Positions 1 to 6,277 of a stretch of 6,939 nt of DNA are shown one piece after another. The stretch is from Clostridia bacterium (GTDB lineage Bacteria > Bacillota > Clostridia > Oscillospirales > CAG-272), in assembly GCA_017416885.1 (NCBI GenBank), contig JAFQAM010000137.1:1-6939 (forward strand), in the 5' to 3' direction. Under the pieces are notes generated by a model that had not been told where the DNA came from, did not search any database, and worked only from the letters and a program-made list of their open reading frames with translations. Position 1 is the first letter of the stretch. The number at the start of each line of letters is the position of its first letter. Position numbers and translations under genes: made by a program.

Positions 1-1490
1 ACCTCAAATGACTCCTGTACAAAGTAAACCTTGCCTGATTGATAGAATGTGCCCCAGTCGGTACTTGAATCGCTGACATTACCGAGATTTGTTAAGGATG
101 ACGGTAAATAAACCGCCTCTAAGCTTGTGCAATCACGGAATGCCTTGTAGTCTATGCTTGTTATTTTGTCGGGAAGTGAAATTGCCTTAAGTGCTTTACA
201 GCCCTCAAACATAGATTTGCATATTGAGGTGATATTTTTTGAAAATTGAACAAATTCAAGCTCCGGGCATTGGCTAAATAATGCGCTATTACCTGATAAT
301 GTTGTTACAGAGTCGGGCATTTTAACCGCCTTAAGCTTTGCGCAGCCACTGAATAAGCCGTAGTCAATTTCAACTAAGCCGTCAGGTAAAATTACAGGTC
401 CAACCAAGGAATCGCAATTTTGGAACGCGCGGTGGTCAATAAATGTAAGCTTGCTATTTTCTGCAAATGTTAATGATTCAATCGGTGTTTCCTCTGCTAC
501 CTGATAGCCAAGGGATTCAACATTTGCAGGAATATGTAATGATGTAATCGCTGTTTTGTAAAATGCTAAGTTGCCTATTTTTGTAACATTTTCAGGGATT
601 GTTATGCTCTTCAAAGCACTACATTCTCTGAATGCATTTCCCTTAATTTCTGTGATTGATGACGGAAGCTCAATTGATTCAAGAGATGTGCATTTATAGA
701 ACATACCCTCGCCAATATAAGGCAATGAGCTTAGCTTAACTGTTTCAAGAGATGTACAGTTATACATCGCTTGCTTGTTTATCTGAGTAACTGTTGATGG
801 AATTTCGAGCTCTGTAAGCGCGGTACAGCCTTGGAACATATTTTCGCCAAGGATAGTTGTTGCGCCTAAATCTACGCTTGTAAGAGATGTACAGCCGTAA
901 AATTCATTTAAGCCCATTTTTGTAATGGCGCCCTCGATTTTAACTGTTTTTAAAGAGGTACAGTTTTGGAATACGCCGTTATTAAGATTATTAACAGATG
1001 CGGGGATTACGATATTTTCGATGCCTGTACCGGTTAAAAGGTTATAGTCAACCATAGTTGCGCATCCGAAATCAAAGCGCTTTAGCTGTGCCCAACCGTT
1101 AAAAAGCTTGCTTGGTATAGATGTAAATACGCGTGAGAACCATTTAATTTCCTCACATTTTGGAAATACATCTGCCGATGCGGTGGTAAATCTGTCAACA
1201 TAGTCCTTTGAGTTACCGTAATGCACAGCGCTTGAAAAGTCCATTGCTATAATGGATGATTTATCAACCGCTTGTGTAAACTCAACATCTGAATAAAAAT
1301 CAAATGTAAGATTTACTCTTGGATTTCCGCCTTCGGTATTCTTTACATACACGGTTGTGTAGTCTTGATTTCCCTCAAGCTTAACATCAAACTCAATATA
1401 GAGTGACGGTGTTTCTGCGCTTGCTACCATTGCAAATACAACTATAAAAAGTGATATTAGCAAGGATAGTAAAAGAACTTTCTTTTTCAT
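1..1490 (-). CDS. Secreted BspA-like leucine-rich-repeat surface protein, partial (C-terminus beyond the window)
   Basis: The frame is open from an ATG at 1490 to the window edge (496 complete codons, no stop), so the C-terminus is missing. Residues 1-25 form a signal peptide: basic MKKK, a hydrophobic core, then an ASA site, giving a mature start near E26. There is no lipobox cysteine. Residues 26 to about 115 are a non-repeat, probably beta-rich domain. From about residue 126 come roughly 14 repeat units of 22-25 residues with the pattern F-x-x-C-T-S-L-x-x-V-x-(L/I)-P-x-x-(V/I)-T-x-I, which is the LRR_5/BspA type. Proteins of this family are exported and often mediate adhesion or protein binding at the surface; the ligand here cannot be predicted. 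The start is supported by AAGGGAG at 1499-1505, 8 bases upstream. Any anchor (sortase, S-layer or wall-binding) would lie in the missing C-terminus. Confidence 0.9.
   Translation of the reverse strand, partial: MKKKVLLLSLLISLFIVVFAMVASAETPSLYIEFDVKLEGNQDYTTVYVKNTEGGNPRVNLTFDFYSDVEFTQAVDKSSIIAMDFSSAVHYGNSKDYVDRFTTASADVFPKCEEIKWFSRVFTSIPSKLFNGWAQLKRFDFGCATMVDYNLLTGTGIENIVIPASVNNLNNGVFQNCTSLKTVKIEGAITKMGLNEFYGCTSLTSVDLGATTILGENMFQGCTALTELEIPSTVTQINKQAMYNCTSLETVKLSSLPYIGEGMFYKCTSLESIELPSSITEIKGNAFRECSALKSITIPENVTKIGNLAFYKTAITSLHIPANVESLGYQVAEETPIESLTFAENSKLTFIDHRAFQNCDSLVGPVILPDGLVEIDYGLFSGCAKLKAVKMPDSVTTLSGNSALFSQCPELEFVQFSKNITSICKSMFEGCKALKAISLPDKITSIDYKAFRDCTSLEAVYLPSSLTNLGNVSDSSTDWGTFYQSGKVYFVQESFE
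102..971 (-). repeat. Array of BspA-type leucine-rich repeats within the surface protein
   Basis: This is a protein-level tandem repeat. Units begin at about residues 174, 197, 219, 242, 264, 287, 310, 333, 356, 380, 405, 428 and 451 of the reading frame, so the period is mostly 23 residues (about 69 bases). The recurrent core is F-x-x-C-(T/S)-(S/A)-L. The units starting near 310 and 333 lack the cysteine and are the most divergent. At DNA level only short words recur, for example GATGTACAG near 753 and 886, so the array is old and degenerate rather than a recent duplication. Confidence 0.8.
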
Positions 1491-1529
1491 TTTGTTTTCT
1501 CCCTTAATATGTAATTTTTTAACAATTAT

Positions 1530-1558
1530 ATAATATCATAATATTTTATAAAAGTCAA
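1530..1558 (-). promoter_or_regulatory. Putative sigma-A-type promoter for the leucine-rich-repeat protein gene
   Basis: Read on the minus strand, TTGACT (1558-1553) is followed by a 17-base spacer and TATTAT (1535-1530). A second TATAAT-like hexamer at 1530-1525 overlaps but would need a 22-base spacer. The -35 box begins just past the stop codon of the preceding gene (1562-1564). The leader to the ATG would be about 30 bases and contains the AAGGGAG ribosome site. The region is extremely AT-rich, so chance matches are a risk. Confidence 0.55.
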
Positions 1559-1561
1559 TCA

Positions 1562-1912
1562 TTAGCCGTAGCATCTTTGAACAAGAGCTTTTTCGCCTGT
1601 TGATTTGTATGTAACATAAGCATAGTCAAGCTCAATATTAAATCCCTTGGGAATTGACATATTGTTATTTGGCTCGCAAAATTGAATAAGTCTTTCCGTT
1701 AACACAGAATGCCCCTTGTCGCGTACAGTCATTTCGTCAGGCATTTCTAAAATATCGCCCGCATCAAGCTCAATTCCGTAGGTGTAAATTTTTACCTGAT
1801 ATTCCTTTTTGTATTTTTTGGAAAACAAGGTGTAATTTCTATCCTCTTTTGAAATAATTTCAAATGCGCTTCTTTCAACCTCGCGCCCGTGTCTTATTTG
1901 CTCCTTTTCCAT
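1562..1912 (-). CDS. Hypothetical protein of 116 residues, co-transcribed with the helicase
   Basis: I do not recognise the family. The product is a soluble, charged protein without a signal peptide or membrane segment. The N-terminal 30 residues are strongly charged. Residues 35-60 (including the YQVKIYTYGIELD stretch) and 88-112 alternate hydrophobic and polar residues, as in beta strands, and D50 to E60 forms an acidic loop. The only cysteines are C79 and C114, so there is no metal-binding motif. The start is well supported: AAAGGAG at 1919-1925 lies 6 bases before the ATG. The gene begins 26 bases after the helicase stop codon with no terminator or clear promoter between, so it is probably the second gene of that operon. 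It could be an accessory factor for the helicase or an unrelated passenger; the sequence does not decide. Confidence 0.75.
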   Translation of the reverse strand: MEKEQIRHGREVERSAFEIISKEDRNYTLFSKKYKKEYQVKIYTYGIELDAGDILEMPDEMTVRDKGHSVLTERLIQFCEPNNNMSIPKGFNIELDYAYVTYKSTGEKALVQRCYG

Positions 1913-1938
1913 AGTTAGCTCCTTTTATTTTGTTGCTA

Positions 1939-4900
1939 TTACCGGCTTAAATATTTAAACAAATCCTTTAATTTGTTATCAGTGATTGTTTTTTCGTAGT
2001 TTTGCGTTTCGTTTGTTGGATGCAAAACAGGATATGTGCCACGAGTTTTTAAAATAAAATGATTTTCTATTAACCAATCAATTATATTAAATAATTCTTC
2101 TCGAGTTAGTAATGAGCTTAAGCTACCGTATTCTAAAACCGTATTTAATTTTGCTTTATTAATTTTCTCACTGCTCGAGCCTCTTAAAACATCAACTAAA
2201 ACAGTTGTTCCGTAATATTTTCTTTCGCTAATATGAACAAGACAAGAAAGTACTGTATAGACGATATCATTAAGATTATTGCCCTTGTAAAATACTCTTG
2301 AAAGATCAGGCTTAACAATTTCCTTTATTGGAAAAGACAATGTTACTTCGTCTATTTGTTTCTCTGCTTTGGTTGAGCTTTCAGCGGGAACAAATCCAAT
2401 TTTAGGGCAGTGTTCGCTTGTTTTTTCCGGTTTCACATATACTAATGTATCATCTGGTTTAAGGTTGAACATTTCATAATATTGCTCACGGCTCATATTA
2501 TTACTACAACCTGTGGAGTCGCTTTTGTAATTAGTACAGCCTAAAAAATACTTTCCCTCTCTTCCCGGTTTTGCAACAAGATATCCATCTCTGCAACGGT
2601 CACACTTCAAAATTGATAGCTTGCCTGCCTTGTATTCATTAGTCATAAAGCTACACGCCTCAGGTTCATTTGTACAAAGATAAAGCTTTAAACCGTATGC
2701 ATTTTTGTAGCGGTATTGAAGTGGATATCCGCAAATTGGACACACCTTTTTATTGTTTGTATTTTGTGGAGGCTCCTCGTTCCATTCACCTCTAAGCACG
2801 ACATTTTTATAATTATGCTTTATTTCCAAAAGAAACTCTGATGGATTTTGCTCAGGAGCTATACAAAAAACTCTATTTTTTGTTCTTGTCATAGCAACAT
2901 AAAATAGCCTTCTTTCCTCTGCATAATCTATGGAACGGTCTCCCTTAATAACGAAGGAAAGAACAGGATCGTCCTCGATTTTTGAAGGGAATCCATAGGT
3001 TTCATTTTTGCCGTTTATAATTATAACATTATCATATCCCAAGCCCTTGGATGCATGAGCTGTCATAAATGTAATGTTCAGCTTAGGATATTTTACCGAT
3101 TTAAGCTTGCTTCCTCTGTTGATATATTCAAACAATCCTGTTTTTTCTAACTTTTCCCCATCAAAGCCAAATCTCCCAAGCAATAAAATTGATGATGTTT
3201 CAGGCTTTCCCTCGGCTTGATTGAATTTAATTATTTGCTCAAGTGCGGTTTCTATTGAACGAGCAATTGCATAATTAGCACCTGTTTTTCTATCTCCGTT
3301 TGGTGATTTCAGTGTGCTATCATATGTATAAATTATTACGGGATCGCTTATATGCTTAGGCGAAATAAGCTTTTTTCTTATTTGTGCTTTATTTTTTTGA
3401 ACAAAAGAGCCGGCTATATCTATAACCTCTTGTGCATTTCTGTATGTTTTTACAATTTTAAGCAAATTAGCATATCCCATTTTTTCCTTAAATTTTGTAA
3501 ACAGAGTTATATCAGATCCGCTAAATGCATATATAGATTGCCAGTCATCACCAACGGCTATAATTTTAGCCTCAGTTACATCTGCAAGGGCAGTTACTAA
3601 ATCAAATCTTTGTCTTGAAATATCTTGATATTCATCAACGATAATATACTTAAAATCAAGCTTTTGCTTCATTTCCTTGACTTCTCTTAATATTCGTGCA
3701 GACTTATTTATCATATCTTGAAAGTCCACCGCATCATTTTCCTTCAAATAACGCTCATACTCCAAATAGCAGTCGTTACAGATATCTAAAAACAGTTTGG
3801 TTCTGACATTTTGAGTTTGGTGATACATCCTGTTAAATTCCTCAGATGTAAAGCCGTTTGTTTTGAAGTTGGAAATAAATCTACATATTAAGCTTAAAAG
3901 CTTTCTTATATATCTATTTTCCTCGGATGAAACAAGCTTTTCTATAACCTCCTTGTTGGGGCGAGGCTTAATTTCAAAGCCTATTCTTTCAAGCTCCTCC
4001 TTCAGATGCTCAAGCAATGCTCTATTATCATTAAATTTTGAAAATGTATATATTAGTGTTGTTCCGTGCTGCTTATGAAGAAGTATTTTGTGATTTATTG
4101 CTTTTTTGTATGAATCTAATTGGTCTTGGCTATATCTATCATTTTTGCCATCCTGAGTAATTCCAAAATGCTCAATATATGCTACCTTATCGCCTTGAGT
4201 TATTTTAAAATCCGGTGTGTATGGCTTTTTAGCCTCTAAAATATCATATCGGTAAACAGGCTCATATTCATAATCTATATTATTAAGATACAAATAGTTA
4301 GCTATTTCCACCTCTTGAGCTGATCGAAGCACCTCGTTTTGTATTGTTACAGATTTCTTTGTCCTTGAATCTACAACCTGTGTTTGAAATTCGTTCAAGT
4401 CGCTTTTTAAAGTATTAAAATTCGATTTAGCAATTTTATTAAAAAAATTATTTAAGTCATTTCCTTCATATGGAGCATCAAAATATGATGCAAAAAACAT
4501 AACAAGGTTATTAACTAAGCTTTCATTCTTTAAAATTGAATTTTTAAAATAATCTTGTAGCACAAAATATAGCTTTGAATCATCAACGATGTTCAATTTG
4601 TCGGGATTTTGCTTATGTATTACGGCATTTCCTACTGCGTGGAAGGTAGAAATAGGACAGTTTATACCTAAATCGGTATTAATTTTATCTCTTAACTCCT
4701 GCACAGCCTTATTTGTAAAGGAAACAACCAATATTTGCGACGGCTTTATTCCCTTTTTCTCAACCAAATATTTCACCTTTGCTGCAACAGTAGTTGTCTT
4801 TCCTGCTCCTGCTCCGGCTATAACTAAGCTATAATCCTCATCAGTTAAAACTACTCTTCTTTGATCATCATCAAGAAGGATATTAGGATCAACCGTCTTT

Positions 4901-5373
4901 AATATATTATCTAAATATTGCTTTTCTGAAACCATTTTTTCTTTAACAAATGTATCGTTATGGCTTTCTACAAGCGTTTCTATGTTAGTATATTTTTGAA
5001 GCGTTTCCTCTACCGTTTCAGCGCTCAAATTATCGTTCTGACAAAAAGCAAATAGCATTTTACTTTTTTGAAGTGTCAAAAAATACTCCACTGTATTTTT
5101 CCATTCGCCAACAGTAGAAGTATATTCTTTTTTAGAAATATATTCAGTTTTACATAAAAGATTATTTAAAAACTTACTAAGCTCTATTAAATCTTTTCCC
5201 TCTTGGGAATTTGGCTCCTTGATTTCTTCTTGATATAATGATATTTTAACGGCGTCTTGAGCTTTTGCTTCACTCTCTTTTTGCGATTGCTCAGACTTAA
5301 TATTATCTTGAAGTTTTTGCGCCTTTGATTTTTTCTTGGATTTTTTGCCAAACAAAAAAGATAGAAGTCCCAT
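1939..5373 (-). CDS. UvrD/helicase IV-like SF1 DNA helicase with PD-(D/E)XK-like insertion, two zinc ribbons and RQC domain
   Basis: Predicted ATP-dependent 3'-5' DNA helicase of 1144 residues, far longer than E. coli helicase IV (about 680). Seen in order: a short hydrophobic then Lys-rich N-terminus (1-20); a helicase IV-like segment with H138-N139 shortly before the motor; Q motif Q171; Walker A 186-194 (K192, T193); motif Ia 214-223; TFHAVG 243-248; a PD-(D/E)XK-like insertion at about 345-450 (E354, P387-D388, E401); Walker B V579-DEYQD-584; motif III 606-619; TYRN 643-646; motif V with HASKG 773-777; motif VI 819-830 (R821, R830). Two topoisomerase-type zinc ribbons follow (C878, C881, C900, C907 and C924, C927, C946, C956), then an RQC-like winged helix at about 1033-1118. 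The motor looks intact, so it is probably active in DNA repair or recombination; a role in conflict with foreign DNA is possible but unproven. Start: GGAG at 5380-5383, 6 bases upstream. It is not housekeeping PcrA/UvrD, which lacks these extra modules. Confidence 0.92.
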   Translation of the reverse strand: MGLLSFLFGKKSKKKSKAQKLQDNIKSEQSQKESEAKAQDAVKISLYQEEIKEPNSQEGKDLIELSKFLNNLLCKTEYISKKEYTSTVGEWKNTVEYFLTLQKSKMLFAFCQNDNLSAETVEETLQKYTNIETLVESHNDTFVKEKMVSEKQYLDNILKTVDPNILLDDDQRRVVLTDEDYSLVIAGAGAGKTTTVAAKVKYLVEKKGIKPSQILVVSFTNKAVQELRDKINTDLGINCPISTFHAVGNAVIHKQNPDKLNIVDDSKLYFVLQDYFKNSILKNESLVNNLVMFFASYFDAPYEGNDLNNFFNKIAKSNFNTLKSDLNEFQTQVVDSRTKKSVTIQNEVLRSAQEVEIANYLYLNNIDYEYEPVYRYDILEAKKPYTPDFKITQGDKVAYIEHFGITQDGKNDRYSQDQLDSYKKAINHKILLHKQHGTTLIYTFSKFNDNRALLEHLKEELERIGFEIKPRPNKEVIEKLVSSEENRYIRKLLSLICRFISNFKTNGFTSEEFNRMYHQTQNVRTKLFLDICNDCYLEYERYLKENDAVDFQDMINKSARILREVKEMKQKLDFKYIIVDEYQDISRQRFDLVTALADVTEAKIIAVGDDWQSIYAFSGSDITLFTKFKEKMGYANLLKIVKTYRNAQEVIDIAGSFVQKNKAQIRKKLISPKHISDPVIIYTYDSTLKSPNGDRKTGANYAIARSIETALEQIIKFNQAEGKPETSSILLLGRFGFDGEKLEKTGLFEYINRGSKLKSVKYPKLNITFMTAHASKGLGYDNVIIINGKNETYGFPSKIEDDPVLSFVIKGDRSIDYAEERRLFYVAMTRTKNRVFCIAPEQNPSEFLLEIKHNYKNVVLRGEWNEEPPQNTNNKKVCPICGYPLQYRYKNAYGLKLYLCTNEPEACSFMTNEYKAGKLSILKCDRCRDGYLVAKPGREGKYFLGCTNYKSDSTGCSNNMSREQYYEMFNLKPDDTLVYVKPEKTSEHCPKIGFVPAESSTKAEKQIDEVTLSFPIKEIVKPDLSRVFYKGNNLNDIVYTVLSCLVHISERKYYGTTVLVDVLRGSSSEKINKAKLNTVLEYGSLSSLLTREELFNIIDWLIENHFILKTRGTYPVLHPTNETQNYEKTITDNKLKDLFKYLSR

Positions 5374-5402
5374 TTTTTACTCCGTATTGATTAGTTATAA
5401 TA

Positions 5403-5431
5403 ATTATAACATTTATAATTTATGTTTTCAA
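5403..5431 (-). promoter_or_regulatory. Putative sigma-A-type promoter for the helicase operon
   Basis: On the minus strand TTGAAA (5431-5426) is followed by a 17-base spacer and a perfect TATAAT (5408-5403). It sits about 10 bases past the terminator of the upstream gene and leaves a leader of roughly 23 bases carrying the GGAG ribosome site. The helicase and the 116-residue gene therefore appear to form their own transcription unit. No operator-like palindrome was identified with confidence in this short, AT-rich region. Confidence 0.7.
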
Positions 5432-5440
5432 TAGCTAAAC

Positions 5441-5474
5441 AAAAATAGCCTTGACATAAAATCAAGGCTATTTT
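5441..5474 (-). terminator. Intrinsic terminator of the 245-residue DNA-binding protein gene
   Basis: A perfect 13-base inverted repeat (AAAATAGCCTTGA at 5442-5454 and its complement at 5462-5474) encloses a 7-base loop. Read on the minus strand, the stem ends in a run of five T (5445-5441). The distal arm overlaps the TAA stop codon (5475-5473), so the hairpin starts at the end of the coding sequence. The plus-strand reading also ends in TTTT, but no plus-strand gene arrives here. Confidence 0.88.
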
Positions 5475-6210
5475 ATTCCGCTATTATTCCTAAGATCTTT
5501 AGTCTTTTTCTTATTCCTCCCGCGGTTCTTTGAAGTGTTTTGGCAATTTCCTTAATTGATTGACCATCTTGATAGAGTTTAATTAGTAAATTTTCCTCTT
5601 CTTTGTCCCATTTTTTGCCGAGGTTAGCATGAGCCGTTTTTGTCTTATTAGACAAAAACTCGGTTATACAATAAATATTATCAACAATAAAGCGTTGTGC
5701 TGATTCGCTAAACAACATTACAAAATAGTCATTTCCACTTTTGCTTATTCTTTTTTCAGAAGTTATGCCTATTTCCTCGCCTAATTTTGTTGGTTTCCTT
5801 ATTGGCCTGCCAACTTGATTTACAAATATTTCTTCTACAAGTTCTGTTTCTATGAGCCAACGAGACAAAGCATTTACAGGTAACTTTTTTACATGATTTT
5901 CAATTAATCTATTAATTCTTTCTGCAACATCTGAAACAAAAATCGGTGTTTTAGAAAACTCAAATTTTTCTATTTCCTCTGGAGAAATATAAAACGGGCT
6001 CCTTTTAGCCTTCGGTATGTAAGTTTCCTTTCGTTCCTCGTTTTTAATAAGTGTAGTCAACACACCGGAAATATATGAAAAGCATTTTAATAGCCTTGTA
6101 TTTGACGCAACATCATTCTCCGGAACCTCTTTATCATCAATGGGATTAATACCTATTGCAAGCTTATCCATATACATTTTTGCTCGTTTTAAAGTTTCAA
6201 TTTCAGTCAT
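5473..6210 (-). CDS. DNA-binding protein with winged-helix-like middle and C-terminal Myb/GcrA-like HTH
   Basis: The 245-residue product has three parts. Residues 5-52 carry a segment (GINPIDD at 20-26, then P30, D33, N37 and R39) that I recall from conserved Firmicutes proteins of unknown role. Residues about 76-180 look like a winged-helix module: R98-I99-N100 helix, W118-L119 helix, then P140-T-x-x-G144 with G148-I149, and a strand before AQRFI (171-175). This resembles the small winged-helix group sometimes called RQC-minor, an uncertain match. Residues 198-245 are a Myb/GcrA-like helix-turn-helix: W201, E204-E205, L208, L212, the SIKEIAK recognition turn, then R228-T, R234 and LG 240-241. 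It probably binds DNA as a regulator or as an accessory of DNA repair. GGAG at 6218-6221, 7 bases before the ATG, supports the start. It has its own promoter and terminator. No signal or membrane segment is present. Confidence 0.8.
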   Translation of the reverse strand: MTEIETLKRAKMYMDKLAIGINPIDDKEVPENDVASNTRLLKCFSYISGVLTTLIKNEERKETYIPKAKRSPFYISPEEIEKFEFSKTPIFVSDVAERINRLIENHVKKLPVNALSRWLIETELVEEIFVNQVGRPIRKPTKLGEEIGITSEKRISKSGNDYFVMLFSESAQRFIVDNIYCITEFLSNKTKTAHANLGKKWDKEEENLLIKLYQDGQSIKEIAKTLQRTAGGIRKRLKILGIIAE

Positions 6211-6239
6211 AATTTTACTCCATTTTGTTTTATAAGCAT

Positions 6240-6268
6240 ATTATATCACTTTTAAATAAGCTTTTCAA
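6240..6268 (-). promoter_or_regulatory. Putative sigma-A-type promoter for the 245-residue DNA-binding protein gene
   Basis: On the minus strand TTGAAA (6268-6263) is followed by a 17-base spacer and TATAAT (6245-6240). The -35 box lies 9 bases after the stop codon of the preceding hydrolase gene. The leader is about 25 bases and carries GGAG at 6218-6221. No hairpin terminator is visible between 6211 and 6277, so some read-through from the hydrolase gene is possible. Confidence 0.7.
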
Positions 6269-6277
6269 TAACAGTTT

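Noticed and set aside
640..960. Recurrent GATGTACAG-like words that could suggest a CRISPR or direct-repeat array
   Set aside because: They encode the repeated C-T-S-L core of the leucine-rich repeats; the sequence between them is coding and also repeat-like, not unique spacers.
1506..1560. AT-rich inverted repeat (AATAT-CATA-ATATT) after the 116-residue gene as a terminator
   Set aside because: The stem is only five A-T pairs and overlaps the likely promoter; it would be too weak to terminate.
3352..4834. Plus-strand open frames at 3352-3600, 3863-4078 and 4589-4834
   Set aside because: They lie wholly inside the helicase gene, have no convincing ribosome site and translate to low-complexity sequence typical of antisense shadows.
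1939..5373. Calling the helicase PcrA/UvrD, RecQ or a known defence-system helicase
   Set aside because: The segment before the Q motif and the motor resemble helicase IV, the RQC is only a C-terminal appendage, and no defence partner genes are visible in the window.
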